42,143 nt of DNA from Bacteroidaceae bacterium (GCA_017938245.1 JAGBBX010000042.1:1-42143), one strand, 5' to 3'. Numbered from the stretch's first letter, positions 1 to 9,192 are shown. Notes: generated from the letters alone by a model not told the origin. Numbers and translations: made by a program.

Positions 1-51
1 ATTATTATCGTACCAACTTTTACTTTAAAACTATGAAAAACACCGAGGGGG

Positions 52-80
52 TGCCTTACGGCAGGGGGCTCGAAGTCCCC
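52..80. repeat. GC-rich double inverted repeat at window start
   Basis: Two adjacent small hairpins, TGCC/GGCA at 52-63 and GGGG/CCCC at 65-80, form a GC-rich patch in otherwise AT-rich DNA. It lies upstream of the trxA promoter. It could be the end of a transcript from outside the window or a small repeat element; its identity is not known. Confidence 0.3.
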
Positions 81-202
81 GAGAGTAGTGTCTTATCCGT
101 AGTTCTTATATTGTTAGCAATTGCAAACATAGTAACTAATATATATTTAGAGGATACGAACGCTTTAATCGATATTATCAATACCCCAATTCATTCAATC
201 GT

Positions 203-233
203 TTTGATAAATAATAATTATAGATTACCTTTG
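203..233 (+). promoter_or_regulatory. trxA promoter (Bacteroidetes type)
   Basis: A -33 TTTG at 203-206 and a -7 box TACCTTTG at 226-233 are separated by 19 bases, exactly the Bacteroidetes primary-sigma consensus. Transcription would start near 240, about 35 bases before the trxA start codon. The promoter sits inside a 73-codon open frame (33-254), which argues that that frame is not a gene. Confidence 0.7.
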
Positions 234-275
234 CAAAAGAAGAAGAATTATTAACCCTTTAAAATACTATATACT

Positions 276-638
276 ATGGCAACAATGAATTTAACAAAAG
301 ATGGTTTTGAGAAAAGAATATCAGACTTAAGAACAATCGCAGGTGAATGGCAATATTTAGGGAGCAAACCTGCTGTTATAGATTTCTATGCCCCGTGGTG
401 TGGCCCTTGCAAAATGCTCTCTCCAATACTTGAAGAGTTATCAGAAGAGTATTCAGGAAGAATTGATATATACAAAGTCAATGTAGATAATGAAGAGGAG
501 CTCTCAACCCTGCTCGGAATCAGAAGCGTGCCGACACTCTTTTTTATTCCAATGCAATCGGAACCACAAAAAGCTATCGGAGCATTAACGAAGCAGCAGT
601 TAAAGAAAATTTTTGAAGATTTTCTACTACAACACTAA
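276..638 (+). CDS. trxA: Thioredoxin
   Basis: A 120-residue thioredoxin, the cytosolic dithiol donor that reduces disulfides in enzymes such as ribonucleotide reductase and peroxiredoxins. The active site WCGPCK is visible with the cysteines at residues 42 and 45, and the cis-proline stretch SVPTLFF follows at the expected distance. Length is normal for the family. The ATG lies just downstream of a good promoter. It is followed after 86 bases, with no terminator visible, by the CoA-disulfide-reductase-like fusion gene, so the two probably share a transcript. OxyR lies next, suggesting a peroxide or thiol-stress role. Family assignment is firm; that this is the main housekeeping thioredoxin is inference. 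Confidence 0.95.
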   Translation: MATMNLTKDGFEKRISDLRTIAGEWQYLGSKPAVIDFYAPWCGPCKMLSPILEELSEEYSGRIDIYKVNVDNEEELSTLLGIRSVPTLFFIPMQSEPQKAIGALTKQQLKKIFEDFLLQH

Positions 639-724
639 GAAGCCGCCCTCACGATTAAGTAATAAATTCAAATAAAGAATAAACAGTTTCTAAACAACTC
701 CACATAAATTTAAACAATTCAATT

Positions 725-3193
725 ATGAAAACAAACTTAAATCCCAAATATATAATAGTAGGCGGAGTAGCCGGTGGTGCTACTGCCGCGGCACGCATAC
801 GTCGCAATTCCGAAAATGCAAAAATCATTCTATTTGAGAAAGGAGAGTATATCTCATACGCCAATTGCGGCTTACCTTATTACATCGGAGGTGTCATAGA
901 AGAACGTGAGCGTCTTTTTGTTCAGACCCCCGAAGCATTCGGACGACGATTCAATATCGACGTACGCATCAATAGCGAAGTAATTCGAATAGAGCCCGAG
1001 AAGAAATTAGTACACATACGCACATCCGATGGACACGAATATACAGAGTCATACGACAAACTACTACTCTCCCCCGGAGCATCACCCGTTCGTCCACCTT
1101 TACCCGGTATTGAAAATGAGGGTATATATACACTGCGCAACATAGCCGACACAGACAATATTAAAAACTACATACAACAACACAACGTAAAACGCGCCAT
1201 AATCGTTGGCGGCGGGTTCATCGGACTTGAAATGGCCGAAAACATCCATCTTACAGGCGCCGAGGTTGCAGTAGTAGAGATGGGCAATCAGGTGATGGCC
1301 CCTATCGACTTCTCTATGGCATCCATCGTACACCAACATCTGCAAGAAAAAGGCATACAATTATATCTTAATCAAGCAGTGGAATCTTTTACACGTGAAA
1401 ATGAGATACTGAAAGTACATCTTAAATCGGGTATAAAACTTGAAGCCGATTTTGTTCTGCTCTCCATAGGAGTAAGGCCGCAAACTAATCTGGCTCGCGA
1501 AGCAGGATTAAAATTAGGAGAGACCCAAGGAATATATGTAAATGAATTTTTACAGACTTCAGATGAATCTATATATGCTGTCGGTGATGCCATCGAATAC
1601 CCCCACCCTATTACAGGGAAACCTTGGTTAAATTTTCTGGCAGGCCCCGCGAACCGTCAAGCACGTATCGCCGCAGATAATATTGTTTTCGACAACATCA
1701 ATACTTATGAAGGCTCTATCGGTACATCGATAGCAAAGGTCTTCGACATCACAGTGGCGTCAACCGGTCTTCCCGCAAAAAGGCTGAAACAAATGAATAT
1801 TCCTTATCTATCTTCGACCATACATACAGGTTCTCACGCAGGATACTATCCCGGTTCCTTACAAATGGACATAAAAATTACATTCTCACCAAACGACGGA
1901 CGACTGTACGGAGCACAGATAGTTGGATACGATGGAGTTGACAAACGCATCGACCAATATGCCTTAGCCATAAAAAACGGGGCAACGATAGAGGTCCTTA
2001 CTCGAATGGAACACGCATACGCACCCCCGTTCTCATCGGCAAAAGACCCTATAGCCATTTCTGGATACGTTGCAGAAAATATTCTTAGCAACAAGATGAC
2101 GCCACTTTACTGGCGGGAAATGCAAAATGCAGATCTTTCAAAAGTAACACTTGTGGATGTACGTACCCCCGATGAAGCTGCGCTTGGGAGTATACAGGGA
2201 GCTATCAACATACCATTGGACGACCTGCGCGAACGAATGAGCGAGATTCCCAAAGAGCGTCCGGTATATCTCTTTTGCGAAATAGGATTACGTGGATACA
2301 TAGCCTCCAATATACTAAAAGGATATGGATACAAAGACGTCCGTAATCTTATAGGAGGCCTCAAGACATACGAAACAGCGACAAAACCCATTATAACTCC
2401 GACTCCGTGTTTAAAAGCAAACAAGAATGATTGCAACCGTCCGCTTTTGCACGATGAAAGCACTGCTATCATCAAGGTCGACGCCTGTGGTATCCAATGT
2501 CCCGGCCCCATCCTAAAACTAAAGAAAAGCATAGAGAGTTTGCAGCCGGGACAACTGATTGAAGTACGTTCCACAGACGCAGGTTTCCCTCACGATGCTG
2601 CCTCTTGGTGCTCAAGCACAGGAAATAAGTTTATAGAAAGGCGCACAGAAAAAGGCATACACTATGTGCTTATAGAAAAATCTACATCTAAGAATGTAGA
2701 AAATGTAATAAACACAAACGAAGAGAAAGGTAAAACCTTTATTCTGTTTAGCGATGACCTTGACAAGGCTTTGGCAACCTTTGTATTAGCCAATGGTGCT
2801 GCCGCTACCGGCAAAAAAGCAACAATATTCTTTACTTTTTGGGGATTGAATACCATAAAAAAGTCTCATAAACCAAATGTAAAGAAAGACCTGTTGGGAC
2901 GTATGTTTGGATGGCTGTTACCCTCCGACACAAGAAAGCTCTCCCTCTCAAAAATGAATATGGCAGGCATAGGAGCCAAAATGATGCGCTTCATAATGAG
3001 GCGCAAAGGGGTAGATTCTCTTGAGAGCCTTCGCCAACAAGCCATTGACAACGGTGTAGAGTTTATTGCCTGCCAAATGTCAATGGATGTAATGGGAATA
3101 ACACGCGAAGAATTGCTCGAAGGAGTCAATATTGGCGGTGTAGCCACATATATGAACAGAGCCGAACAATCCAACGTAAACCTATTCATTTAA
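725..3193 (+). CDS. FAD-dependent CoA-disulfide reductase-like fusion with rhodanese, TusA and DsrE domains
   Basis: An 822-residue multidomain redox enzyme. Residues 1 to about 450 form a pyridine-nucleotide-disulfide oxidoreductase with an N-terminal FAD motif (VGGVAGGATAAA), a second NAD-binding GGGFIG, and the CoA-disulfide-reductase signature NCGLPYY with its single redox cysteine at residue 48. A rhodanese domain follows (about 458-550) with its catalytic loop FCEIGLRG, Cys518. Next is a TusA-like domain with CPGP, Cys592, and a C-terminal DsrE-like domain (about 680-822). This architecture is known in related proteins and fits reduction of CoA disulfides or persulfides with relay of sulfane sulfur between cysteines. 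It lies between trxA and oxyR. The exact substrate cannot be read from the sequence. Confidence 0.9.
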   Translation: MKTNLNPKYIIVGGVAGGATAAARIRRNSENAKIILFEKGEYISYANCGLPYYIGGVIEERERLFVQTPEAFGRRFNIDVRINSEVIRIEPEKKLVHIRTSDGHEYTESYDKLLLSPGASPVRPPLPGIENEGIYTLRNIADTDNIKNYIQQHNVKRAIIVGGGFIGLEMAENIHLTGAEVAVVEMGNQVMAPIDFSMASIVHQHLQEKGIQLYLNQAVESFTRENEILKVHLKSGIKLEADFVLLSIGVRPQTNLAREAGLKLGETQGIYVNEFLQTSDESIYAVGDAIEYPHPITGKPWLNFLAGPANRQARIAADNIVFDNINTYEGSIGTSIAKVFDITVASTGLPAKRLKQMNIPYLSSTIHTGSHAGYYPGSLQMDIKITFSPNDGRLYGAQIVGYDGVDKRIDQYALAIKNGATIEVLTRMEHAYAPPFSSAKDPIAISGYVAENILSNKMTPLYWREMQNADLSKVTLVDVRTPDEAALGSIQGAINIPLDDLRERMSEIPKERPVYLFCEIGLRGYIASNILKGYGYKDVRNLIGGLKTYETATKPIITPTPCLKANKNDCNRPLLHDESTAIIKVDACGIQCPGPILKLKKSIESLQPGQLIEVRSTDAGFPHDAASWCSSTGNKFIERRTEKGIHYVLIEKSTSKNVENVINTNEEKGKTFILFSDDLDKALATFVLANGAAATGKKATIFFTFWGLNTIKKSHKPNVKKDLLGRMFGWLLPSDTRKLSLSKMNMAGIGAKMMRFIMRRKGVDSLESLRQQAIDNGVEFIACQMSMDVMGITREELLEGVNIGGVATYMNRAEQSNVNLFI

Positions 3194-3220
3194 ATAAACA
3201 GCTGTTAATGTTTGCTTGTC

Positions 3221-3239
3221 GGGCGATTTAAAATCGCCC
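3221..3239. repeat. Inverted repeat after the CoADR fusion gene
   Basis: A perfect 8-base-pair hairpin with a 3-base loop (GGGCGATT / AATCGCCC) lies 28 bases past the stop codon. It lacks a following T run, so it is either a weak terminator, an RNA-stabilising hairpin or a dispersed REP-like palindrome. Confidence 0.45.
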
Positions 3240-3357
3240 CTACTCGTAATGAGTTATTAATTAACATAATACGTGATAGTTGTAAACCTCTTTATGTTTA
3301 GCTCCTGAGTACCTAATAAATACCAAACTACTTACAACCCGAATAACCTCTATTCTT

Positions 3358-4284
3358 ATGACACTTCAACAGATGGAATACATAGTGGCTTTGGATAAAT
3401 ATCGCCACTTTGCACGTGCTGCAGAATCGTGCGGTATCACACAATCGACACTTTCGTCTTTGATTCAAAAACTTGAGACCGAATTAGATGTAACTATATT
3501 TGACCGTAACAGTCATCCAATAAAGCCCACACAATTAGGTGAAGAGATTATCAATCAAGCAAAAATACTGCTTTTCAATGCCTCACAAATAGAAGAAATA
3601 GTATCTACACACAAAGGAGAGTCTATAGGCAAAGTACGTATGGGGATAGCCTCGACTATAGCGCCATATATTCTTCCAAAAATGTTCAAACACCTTTCGA
3701 AAGAACATCCTGACATTGATTTATATGTAGAAGAGGCCCGTATAGCAACAATCATACAAAAACTCGAACGAGCCGAGTTGGACCTTGCTTTATTGGCAAC
3801 GCCACTGAATAACAACGAATTGTTAGAGATACCAATATACACGGAACGTTTCGTTGCGTATGTATCACCTAATGAACATATATATCAGCACGAGGTCTTG
3901 GACACATCTGCATTGCCTATTGAAAATGTTTGGGTGCTACGTGAGGCTTACTGCCCCAACCACGGAATTTTTCCATTCTGCCAATCTAACTCCGGAAAGC
4001 GGGCAACATACGAAGCCGGCAGTATTGAAACACTAGTCAAGATTGTTGACGAAAATGGAGGTTACACAATCATTCCTGAATTACACGTTCCGTTACTCAA
4101 TAATGACCAACAGAGGAACATACGACATCTGCACAATCCCAAGCCAACACGTGAAATCGCTTTTGTAATACGCCGCGACTATGCACGTGAACGCCTACTC
4201 AATATTTTGGTAGATGCTATAAAAACTGTAATTCCAAAAGAAATGATATATGAGAGACATAAAAAATTCAAGATAAAACTATAA
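3358..4284 (+). CDS. oxyR: LysR-family peroxide regulator OxyR
   Basis: A 308-residue LysR-type transcription factor that senses hydrogen peroxide. The N-terminal winged helix-turn-helix (about 1-60, with HFARAAESCGITQSTLSSLI) is typical of LysR proteins, followed by the effector domain. The decisive feature is the pair Cys199 and Cys208 in YCPNHGIFPFC: both spacing and numbering equal the redox cysteines of E. coli OxyR, which form the activating disulfide. It follows the CoADR fusion by 164 bases in the same direction. It probably controls peroxide-defence genes elsewhere and possibly the adjacent thiol-redox genes; that last point is inference. No autoregulatory site was identified. Confidence 0.93.
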   Translation: MTLQQMEYIVALDKYRHFARAAESCGITQSTLSSLIQKLETELDVTIFDRNSHPIKPTQLGEEIINQAKILLFNASQIEEIVSTHKGESIGKVRMGIASTIAPYILPKMFKHLSKEHPDIDLYVEEARIATIIQKLERAELDLALLATPLNNNELLEIPIYTERFVAYVSPNEHIYQHEVLDTSALPIENVWVLREAYCPNHGIFPFCQSNSGKRATYEAGSIETLVKIVDENGGYTIIPELHVPLLNNDQQRNIRHLHNPKPTREIAFVIRRDYARERLLNILVDAIKTVIPKEMIYERHKKFKIKL

Positions 4285-4390
4285 TAACGCCCCATATAAA
4301 TATTAAGACTTCCATATAAGGTTCTTACCAAAAGCAAACTTACTGCAAGTGTGACATATAATTTTAAATAACAGCTATTCCGGTGTTATC

Positions 4391-4421
4391 AGGCAGGAAG
4401 GAGTATTTCTTCTTCCTGCCT
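4391..4421 (+). terminator. Hairpin after oxyR
   Basis: A 10-base-pair perfect stem (AGGCAGGAAG / CTTCCTGCCT) with an 11-base loop, 107 bases past the oxyR stop. The following bases are only moderately T-rich, so termination is likely but not certain. Confidence 0.6.
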
Positions 4422-4466
4422 AATCGTTTATAGTGGCATAGAACGTGATTATCGGCAAAAAATGCT

Positions 4467-4474
4467 TATATTCG
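4467..4474 (+). promoter_or_regulatory. Probable -7 box of the S46 peptidase gene
   Basis: TATATTCG differs from TAnnTTTG at one position. It lies 26 bases before the ATG at 4501 and overlaps an upstream in-frame ATG at 4462, which supports choosing 4501 as the start. The -33 element is poor. Confidence 0.45.
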
Positions 4475-4500
4475 CACAATTAAACAAACACATTAGAATT

Positions 4501-6546
4501 ATGATAAAGAGATTAGTATTAGGAGTATTGGCCTGTTTGGCAATCTCCACCACCTTTGCCGACGAAGGTATGTGGCTTCCGAGCCTTATAAAAGAGCGCA
4601 TAAAGGAGATGCGTAAGATGGGCTTCAAGCTAAAAGCCGAAGATATTTATTCTGCCGACAAAGCATCGTTCAAAGATGCAGTAGTGCAGTTTGGTGGCGG
4701 ATGCACAGGAGAGTTTGTATCGGAACAGGGCCTCTTGCTCACCAACCACCATTGTGGTTACGGCTCTATTCAGAAGCTCTCTTCGGTGGAGCACGACTAT
4801 CTTACTTACGGCTATTGGGCAAAATCGATGGACGAGGAGCTACCTGTTCCGGGACTCACCGTCAGCCTGCTTGTCGCTATGGAGGATGTCACCGAGCGCC
4901 TTGCTGCCGGAGAGAAACGTGAGGATATTATTGCTGCGGCTTCAAAAGGCGAGGGGTACCGCGCCTCTATCGAAAGCATATACTATGGCAACCAACAGAT
5001 ACTGTATGTCTATCAAACCTTCCGCGACGTGCGTCTGGTGGGAGCGCCCCCTTCGTCTATTGGAAAATTTGGTGGCGACACCGACAACTGGATATGGCCG
5101 CGTCATACAGGTGATTTCTCAATCTTCCGCGTATATGCCGACAGCAATAACCAGCCTGCCGACTACAGCAAGGAGAATGTCCCCTACCGTCCGAAGAGAC
5201 ACTTTAAAATTTCGACAAAGGGTGTTCAGGAGGGCGACTTTACTATGATATACGGATTTCCCGGAAACACCCAGGAGTATGTAATTTCCGATGCAGTAGA
5301 TTACGTGGCAAATATGTCGAACCCAATGAAGATTGAGCTTCGTACGCAACGTTTGGAGACAATCAGCGAGGCACAGGCGAAAGACCCCGCTGTACGCATT
5401 GCATACGCTGCGAAACACGCAAGCATTGCCAACGGATGGAAAAAGTGGCAGGGCGAAAGCCTGGGCCTTGAACGTCTGCACACTATCGACAAGAAACAGA
5501 GCTACGAGGCTGACTTTGCAGCCTGGGCCGCCGACAAACCACAATATGCCTCACTGCTCGACTCGATGCGTGCTGCCTACAAGAATGTCACTCCCGGATA
5601 TTTTATGCGCGAGTTGTTCAATGAGTCGATAGGAGCAATAGAGGCATACTCCTTTGCGCGCGGTATTCTGACAGCATACAAAATGACAAATATCGATAAT
5701 ATAGTCGATTATCGCAAGAGAGTACTGAAAGACTATAATATCAACATCGACCGCACCATTGCCCGACAGATGATTGCCGAGTTCCTAAAAAGAATGCCTA
5801 AAGAGCAGATTCCCGAGGCGCTGACTACAGGGATAAAGGTGTGTGGCAGCATCAAAGATTATGTCGACAGTCTCTATAACAACACCAAGATTCTGGGCAC
5901 AGAGACTATGGTTTATGAGGAACTGCCATCGGACCCTATGATTCAGTTTGCCAAGATGTTCACCCCCATCGTCAGCAGCAACAGCAGATACACATACCGC
6001 AACATAAGCAATGTACCTGCCATAGAGAAATGGTACAGAACCTATATGCAGGCACTGCGCGAGTGGGACAGCGAGAGAGCATTCTACCCCGATGCCAACT
6101 TCACACTGCGTGTTGCATACGGTACAATATGCGGTTACGAGAATGCCGATGGCGAGTACCATACACCCCTTACCACCCTCGACGGAATAATTGCAAAGGA
6201 TAATCCCGAGATTTACGACTATGATATTCCACAGGAACTGCGCGACATTTACAAGAATAAGGACTACGGCCGCTGGAGCATCAATAAGAATGGCAAGCGC
6301 ACCGTTCCCGTATGCTTCCTTGCATCGAACCACACCTCGGGTGGAAACTCAGGTTCGCCCGTCATCAACGGCAAGGGCGAGCTTGTTGGAATAAACTTCG
6401 ACCGCACCTGGCGCTCAACAATGAGTGACATCGAGTTCGATCCAACCATCTGCCGTAATATCTCGGTCGATATTCGTTACGTCCTTTTTGTGGTAGACCG
6501 CATAGGACATGCCGAGTATCTGCTTAAAGAGGTAGGAGTAAAATAG
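4501..6546 (+). CDS. dpp11: Exported S46 dipeptidyl-peptidase, DPP11 type (Asp/Glu-specific)
   Basis: A 681-residue peptidase that removes dipeptides from peptide N-termini in the periplasm. A signal peptide ends near TTFA before DEGMW. Motifs of family S46 are clear: TNHHCGY with the catalytic His at 84, an aspartate-rich stretch GGDTDNWIWPRHTGDFS expected to contain the triad Asp, and GGNSGSP with Ser617. The residue 18 positions after the nucleophile is Arg635, inside NFDRTW. In characterised S46 enzymes, Arg at this position gives DPP11 specificity for acidic P1 residues, while Gly gives DPP7. An in-frame ATG at 4462 was rejected because it overlaps the promoter and would bury the signal peptide. 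Flanked by its own promoter and a strong terminator, it is probably monocistronic. Confidence 0.9.
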   Translation: MIKRLVLGVLACLAISTTFADEGMWLPSLIKERIKEMRKMGFKLKAEDIYSADKASFKDAVVQFGGGCTGEFVSEQGLLLTNHHCGYGSIQKLSSVEHDYLTYGYWAKSMDEELPVPGLTVSLLVAMEDVTERLAAGEKREDIIAAASKGEGYRASIESIYYGNQQILYVYQTFRDVRLVGAPPSSIGKFGGDTDNWIWPRHTGDFSIFRVYADSNNQPADYSKENVPYRPKRHFKISTKGVQEGDFTMIYGFPGNTQEYVISDAVDYVANMSNPMKIELRTQRLETISEAQAKDPAVRIAYAAKHASIANGWKKWQGESLGLERLHTIDKKQSYEADFAAWAADKPQYASLLDSMRAAYKNVTPGYFMRELFNESIGAIEAYSFARGILTAYKMTNIDNIVDYRKRVLKDYNINIDRTIARQMIAEFLKRMPKEQIPEALTTGIKVCGSIKDYVDSLYNNTKILGTETMVYEELPSDPMIQFAKMFTPIVSSNSRYTYRNISNVPAIEKWYRTYMQALREWDSERAFYPDANFTLRVAYGTICGYENADGEYHTPLTTLDGIIAKDNPEIYDYDIPQELRDIYKNKDYGRWSINKNGKRTVPVCFLASNHTSGGNSGSPVINGKGELVGINFDRTWRSTMSDIEFDPTICRNISVDIRYVLFVVDRIGHAEYLLKEVGVK

Positions 6547-6563
6547 AGTTCTACCAATATAAT

Positions 6564-6603
6564 AAAATATAAAGGAATAACGTGTGTTATTCCTTTATAT
6601 TTT
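6564..6603. terminator. Bidirectional terminator between S46 peptidase and nucleotidyltransferase gene
   Basis: A perfect 18-base-pair stem (6564-6581 with 6586-6603) and a 4-base loop GTGT, ending in T-rich sequence on both strands. It separates two convergent genes and should stop transcription from both sides. Confidence 0.85.
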
Positions 6604-6605
6604 AT

Positions 6606-7334
6606 TTACACCCATCCTCTTAGACGACACTGCGACACAAAGAGAAGAATATCCTCACGCGAGAACCTTACACACCCCCAATGGGCAAGCTGTGGCGCGG
6701 CATAATCGTCGAACATACTGTAGTGCGTCACTATCCAACGGCAAAGTTCCAAAGAGAGCGACATTCCAAGCTCCTTGTAATAATACATAGAATTTACGAT
6801 ACAGAGTGGAACGTTGGGATTCTCTTTATACAGCACTCCTATCTCGCGATTCTCGATAAACTGCGCAAATGCTTTATGAATATAAAAGCGGCGACGGTTA
6901 AGCGAATAGACTATTGCCGAGAAATTGAAAAAAGCGGTGCGGATGAGGTTCTGCGGCGTTGCCGCTACCCCTTTATGCATAAGTCCCCACGTGCGCTGCA
7001 TTGTCCACACATCGGCACAGAGGTCCTCGATACGCACTTTCAGTCCACCATAAGAGTTTATCTTCACCTTAATATCGTGACGATATTTACGAAATATAGC
7101 CATCCAATCGACCTCGTTTTCTATTACAAGGTCTATGTCTCGCAGGTTCTGCCTGCGCTGCAAAAAATAGTCTCTGATGACTCCACTGAACACATATACA
7201 TTGGTATGCGCCATAATCTCACCGAGTATGGCCGAGGCAACGGGGTTCATCACCTCGTCGCCAAGATAGCGCAGAAAAGCACTGTCCCCCACGCTCTTTA
7301 TATCTTTATCGAAATTCTTAAATACGTTGTCCAC
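6606..7334 (-). CDS. Nucleotidyltransferase-fold protein overlapping dgt
   Basis: A 242-residue protein with signs of a polymerase-beta-type nucleotidyltransferase head. Around residues 48-72, FSGVIRD is followed by RDIDLVIEN, matching the usual order of a glycine turn, an RD pair and a DxD metal motif (Asp66, Asp68), as in tRNA nucleotidyltransferase heads. The remainder is not recognised. The start is GTG, and its first 17 bases overlap the end of the upstream dGTPase gene, so the two are very likely translationally coupled. No RNA-binding C-terminal domain typical of CCA-adding enzymes is visible. The substrate is unknown; it could modify a nucleotide, RNA or protein. The link with dNTP hydrolysis is inference from gene order. 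Confidence 0.6.
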   Translation of the reverse strand: MDNVFKNFDKDIKSVGDSAFLRYLGDEVMNPVASAILGEIMAHTNVYVFSGVIRDYFLQRRQNLRDIDLVIENEVDWMAIFRKYRHDIKVKINSYGGLKVRIEDLCADVWTMQRTWGLMHKGVAATPQNLIRTAFFNFSAIVYSLNRRRFYIHKAFAQFIENREIGVLYKENPNVPLCIVNSMYYYKELGMSLSLELCRWIVTHYSMFDDYAAPQLAHWGCVRFSREDILLFVSQCRLRGWV

Positions 7335-8841
7335 TGAGTTTCTGATAATGACTTACGGCAAATTTATCGGTCATACTCGATACAAAGTCCACTATAATGC
7401 GCAGACGATAATAATGGGGCAACTGCTCTATTGGCAATGCGTCGCAAAGAGCATCTACATCCTCTATTCTTGTGTTGTCGGACAGATTTACGTAGCAGCG
7501 CTCCTCGGGACTCCACTCTATGCGGCCTTCCTGCACAAGATAATCCATTTTATTGGCACGTAGTACCGAAAGAGAAATCATTGCCTCGCCGTGACGCATA
7601 TATACAGGCTCACTGCTGAGCAGCAGTTTGGTATAAATATCGAGCAGGCCGTTTATTACCGACCAACCGGTGAGCTCTACCGACTGAATCTCTTTCTGAC
7701 GGTAAATGTGTGCGATACAGAATTTTTGCAGGAAGGCAGCAACAACACCCTCATCGTCAAAGATAAGTTCTTTGTTGTAGTTGCCTTCGAGTATGCTCTC
7801 GAAATTGGCAAGATAGTTGCGCACAGCAAGCGCCACAAGGTATTTTATCACGTTCACTCGGAACTTTATGAACCCCTTGCGCCCCGACGAGCCACCGGTA
7901 TCACCATTCTCAAGGGTCGAAAAGAGTTCGGCAGCCTCAGCTGTGGGATGAACAGAGAATTCCTGCCATTCGCGATAGAGCGTGGCGAGATTGAACCACC
8001 TTTTATTATAAGCATCCTCCATATCCATAGAGAGGTAGCAGATAGAGTCGGCAGCCTCGACCAAAAAGACAAATGGGTGGCGGCGATAGGCCTCGCCCGA
8101 TTTATCGCAACCGTTCATTACCTTATCTAAATAGGCACGGTCGGCGCAAAAGACGCCGTGCTTATGCATCGAGATACAGGGATTATGCTTGTCGGCAGTG
8201 CCTGTATTGGGATATTTAAGATAGGATGCAAGGCAGCTTCGTGTAAGGTTAAGTCCAAAAAGGTCGTCAATGAACTGTAGTTTGGTTATCACCCTAAAGC
8301 CCTGTGCATTACCATCGTACTGCGTAAAATCGTTGCTCCAATGCGTATAACCACCAAGCACATCGGGGTGCGACTTAAAGAATTTCTTAAAATACTCGCT
8401 TATGGCAAGTTCGCCAAAATGTCCGAAAGGCGGGTTGCCGATGTCGTGCACCAGGCACACCGTCTGTAGAATGGCGCGCATAGGCTCGTAAGCATCATAG
8501 ACATTATCTATCGCGTAACGCTCGCGAAACTCCTTATTAAGACAGATATCCTTTGCCAAGGATGCACCTATATTCATTACCTCCATTGAGTGAGTGAGAC
8601 GTGAATGTATATTATCGTCGCTCGTAAGTGGGATAACCTGTGTCTTATCGTGCAGACGTCGCGCCGCCGAACTGAATAGTGCCCTACCAAGGTCGCTCTC
8701 GAACGCATCGCGTGCATCATTGTTTCGTGCCCGCTCACTACTGCTTATCGATGTTTCGCGCAGGCGGCTATCTATAAAAAGTGACTCTAATCTTCTATCC
8801 ATATAAGAATTTTCATCTACTTTGGCAATAAAATTGCGCAT
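7318..8841 (-). CDS. dgt: Deoxyguanosinetriphosphate triphosphohydrolase-like HD protein
   Basis: A 507-residue cytosolic HD-domain hydrolase that cleaves dNTPs (classically dGTP) to the nucleoside and tripolyphosphate. The Dgt signature DLGRALFSSAARRLHDKTQV lies near residues 50-69, followed by the metal-binding HD set: His84 in RLTHSMEV, His132-Asp133 in LVHDIGNPPFGHFGE, and a later Asp in EAADSICYLSMDMEDA. Length matches the longer Dgt class. The ATG at 8841 lies about 10 bases downstream of the predicted transcription start, with a purine-rich stretch before it. It is divergent from dnaA and overlaps the downstream nucleotidyltransferase-like gene. It probably trims dNTP pools; that it acts with nearby nrdJ is inference. 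Confidence 0.9.
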   Translation of the reverse strand: MRNFIAKVDENSYMDRRLESLFIDSRLRETSISSSERARNNDARDAFESDLGRALFSSAARRLHDKTQVIPLTSDDNIHSRLTHSMEVMNIGASLAKDICLNKEFRERYAIDNVYDAYEPMRAILQTVCLVHDIGNPPFGHFGELAISEYFKKFFKSHPDVLGGYTHWSNDFTQYDGNAQGFRVITKLQFIDDLFGLNLTRSCLASYLKYPNTGTADKHNPCISMHKHGVFCADRAYLDKVMNGCDKSGEAYRRHPFVFLVEAADSICYLSMDMEDAYNKRWFNLATLYREWQEFSVHPTAEAAELFSTLENGDTGGSSGRKGFIKFRVNVIKYLVALAVRNYLANFESILEGNYNKELIFDDEGVVAAFLQKFCIAHIYRQKEIQSVELTGWSVINGLLDIYTKLLLSSEPVYMRHGEAMISLSVLRANKMDYLVQEGRIEWSPEERCYVNLSDNTRIEDVDALCDALPIEQLPHYYRLRIIVDFVSSMTDKFAVSHYQKLSGQRI

Positions 8842-8857
8842 TTTTACCCTCTTCGTG

Positions 8858-8888
8858 CAAAATTAGCAGTAATTGTGGAACAGACAAA
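8858..8888 (-). promoter_or_regulatory. dgt promoter
   Basis: On the minus strand, TTTG (8885-8888) and TAATTTTG (8858-8865) are separated by exactly 19 bases, a perfect match to the Bacteroidetes consensus. The predicted start site leaves a leader of only about 10 bases before the dgt ATG. Confidence 0.85.
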
Positions 8889-9192
8889 GAAAGAGGAGAA
8901 AAAGGCTTATGAAAAATATTTTAAAATAAAAAATAAAAAGGCTTATATAGAATCATTCCAAATAACAGCAGTAGTAAAAGTCAATAATGCACAAGGCTTG
9001 CGAAAAGCTATCAGAAAGGCACAAAAGAGCATTAAAAGCATATACCCCAAAAAAGTTATCAACAGGTTAACACCCTGATTATACGTCAATTATAAAAAAT
9101 TATTAGTTTCGCACATTTTGCAAAATACCTTTTTATAACCAACTGATTTTAAACCCGTTAAAATAGCCAAAATTTTGGGGATTTTTTTTCAC

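Noticed and set aside
60-85. tRNA T-arm-like sequence on the minus strand
   Set aside because: There is no acceptor or anticodon arm around it and no CCA end, so it is not a tRNA.
33-254. 73-codon frame at the left end
   Set aside because: It spans the perfect trxA promoter and a GC-rich hairpin, and no family is recognised.
9056-9064. TTATCAACA as part of an origin of replication
   Set aside because: It is a single one-mismatch box; the same word also occurs at 19081-19089, so it is not evidence of an origin.
8875-9078. 67-codon lysine-rich frame starting with GTG
   Set aside because: It overlaps the dgt promoter on the opposite strand, has no promoter of its own and low-complexity composition; it may still deserve a conservation check.
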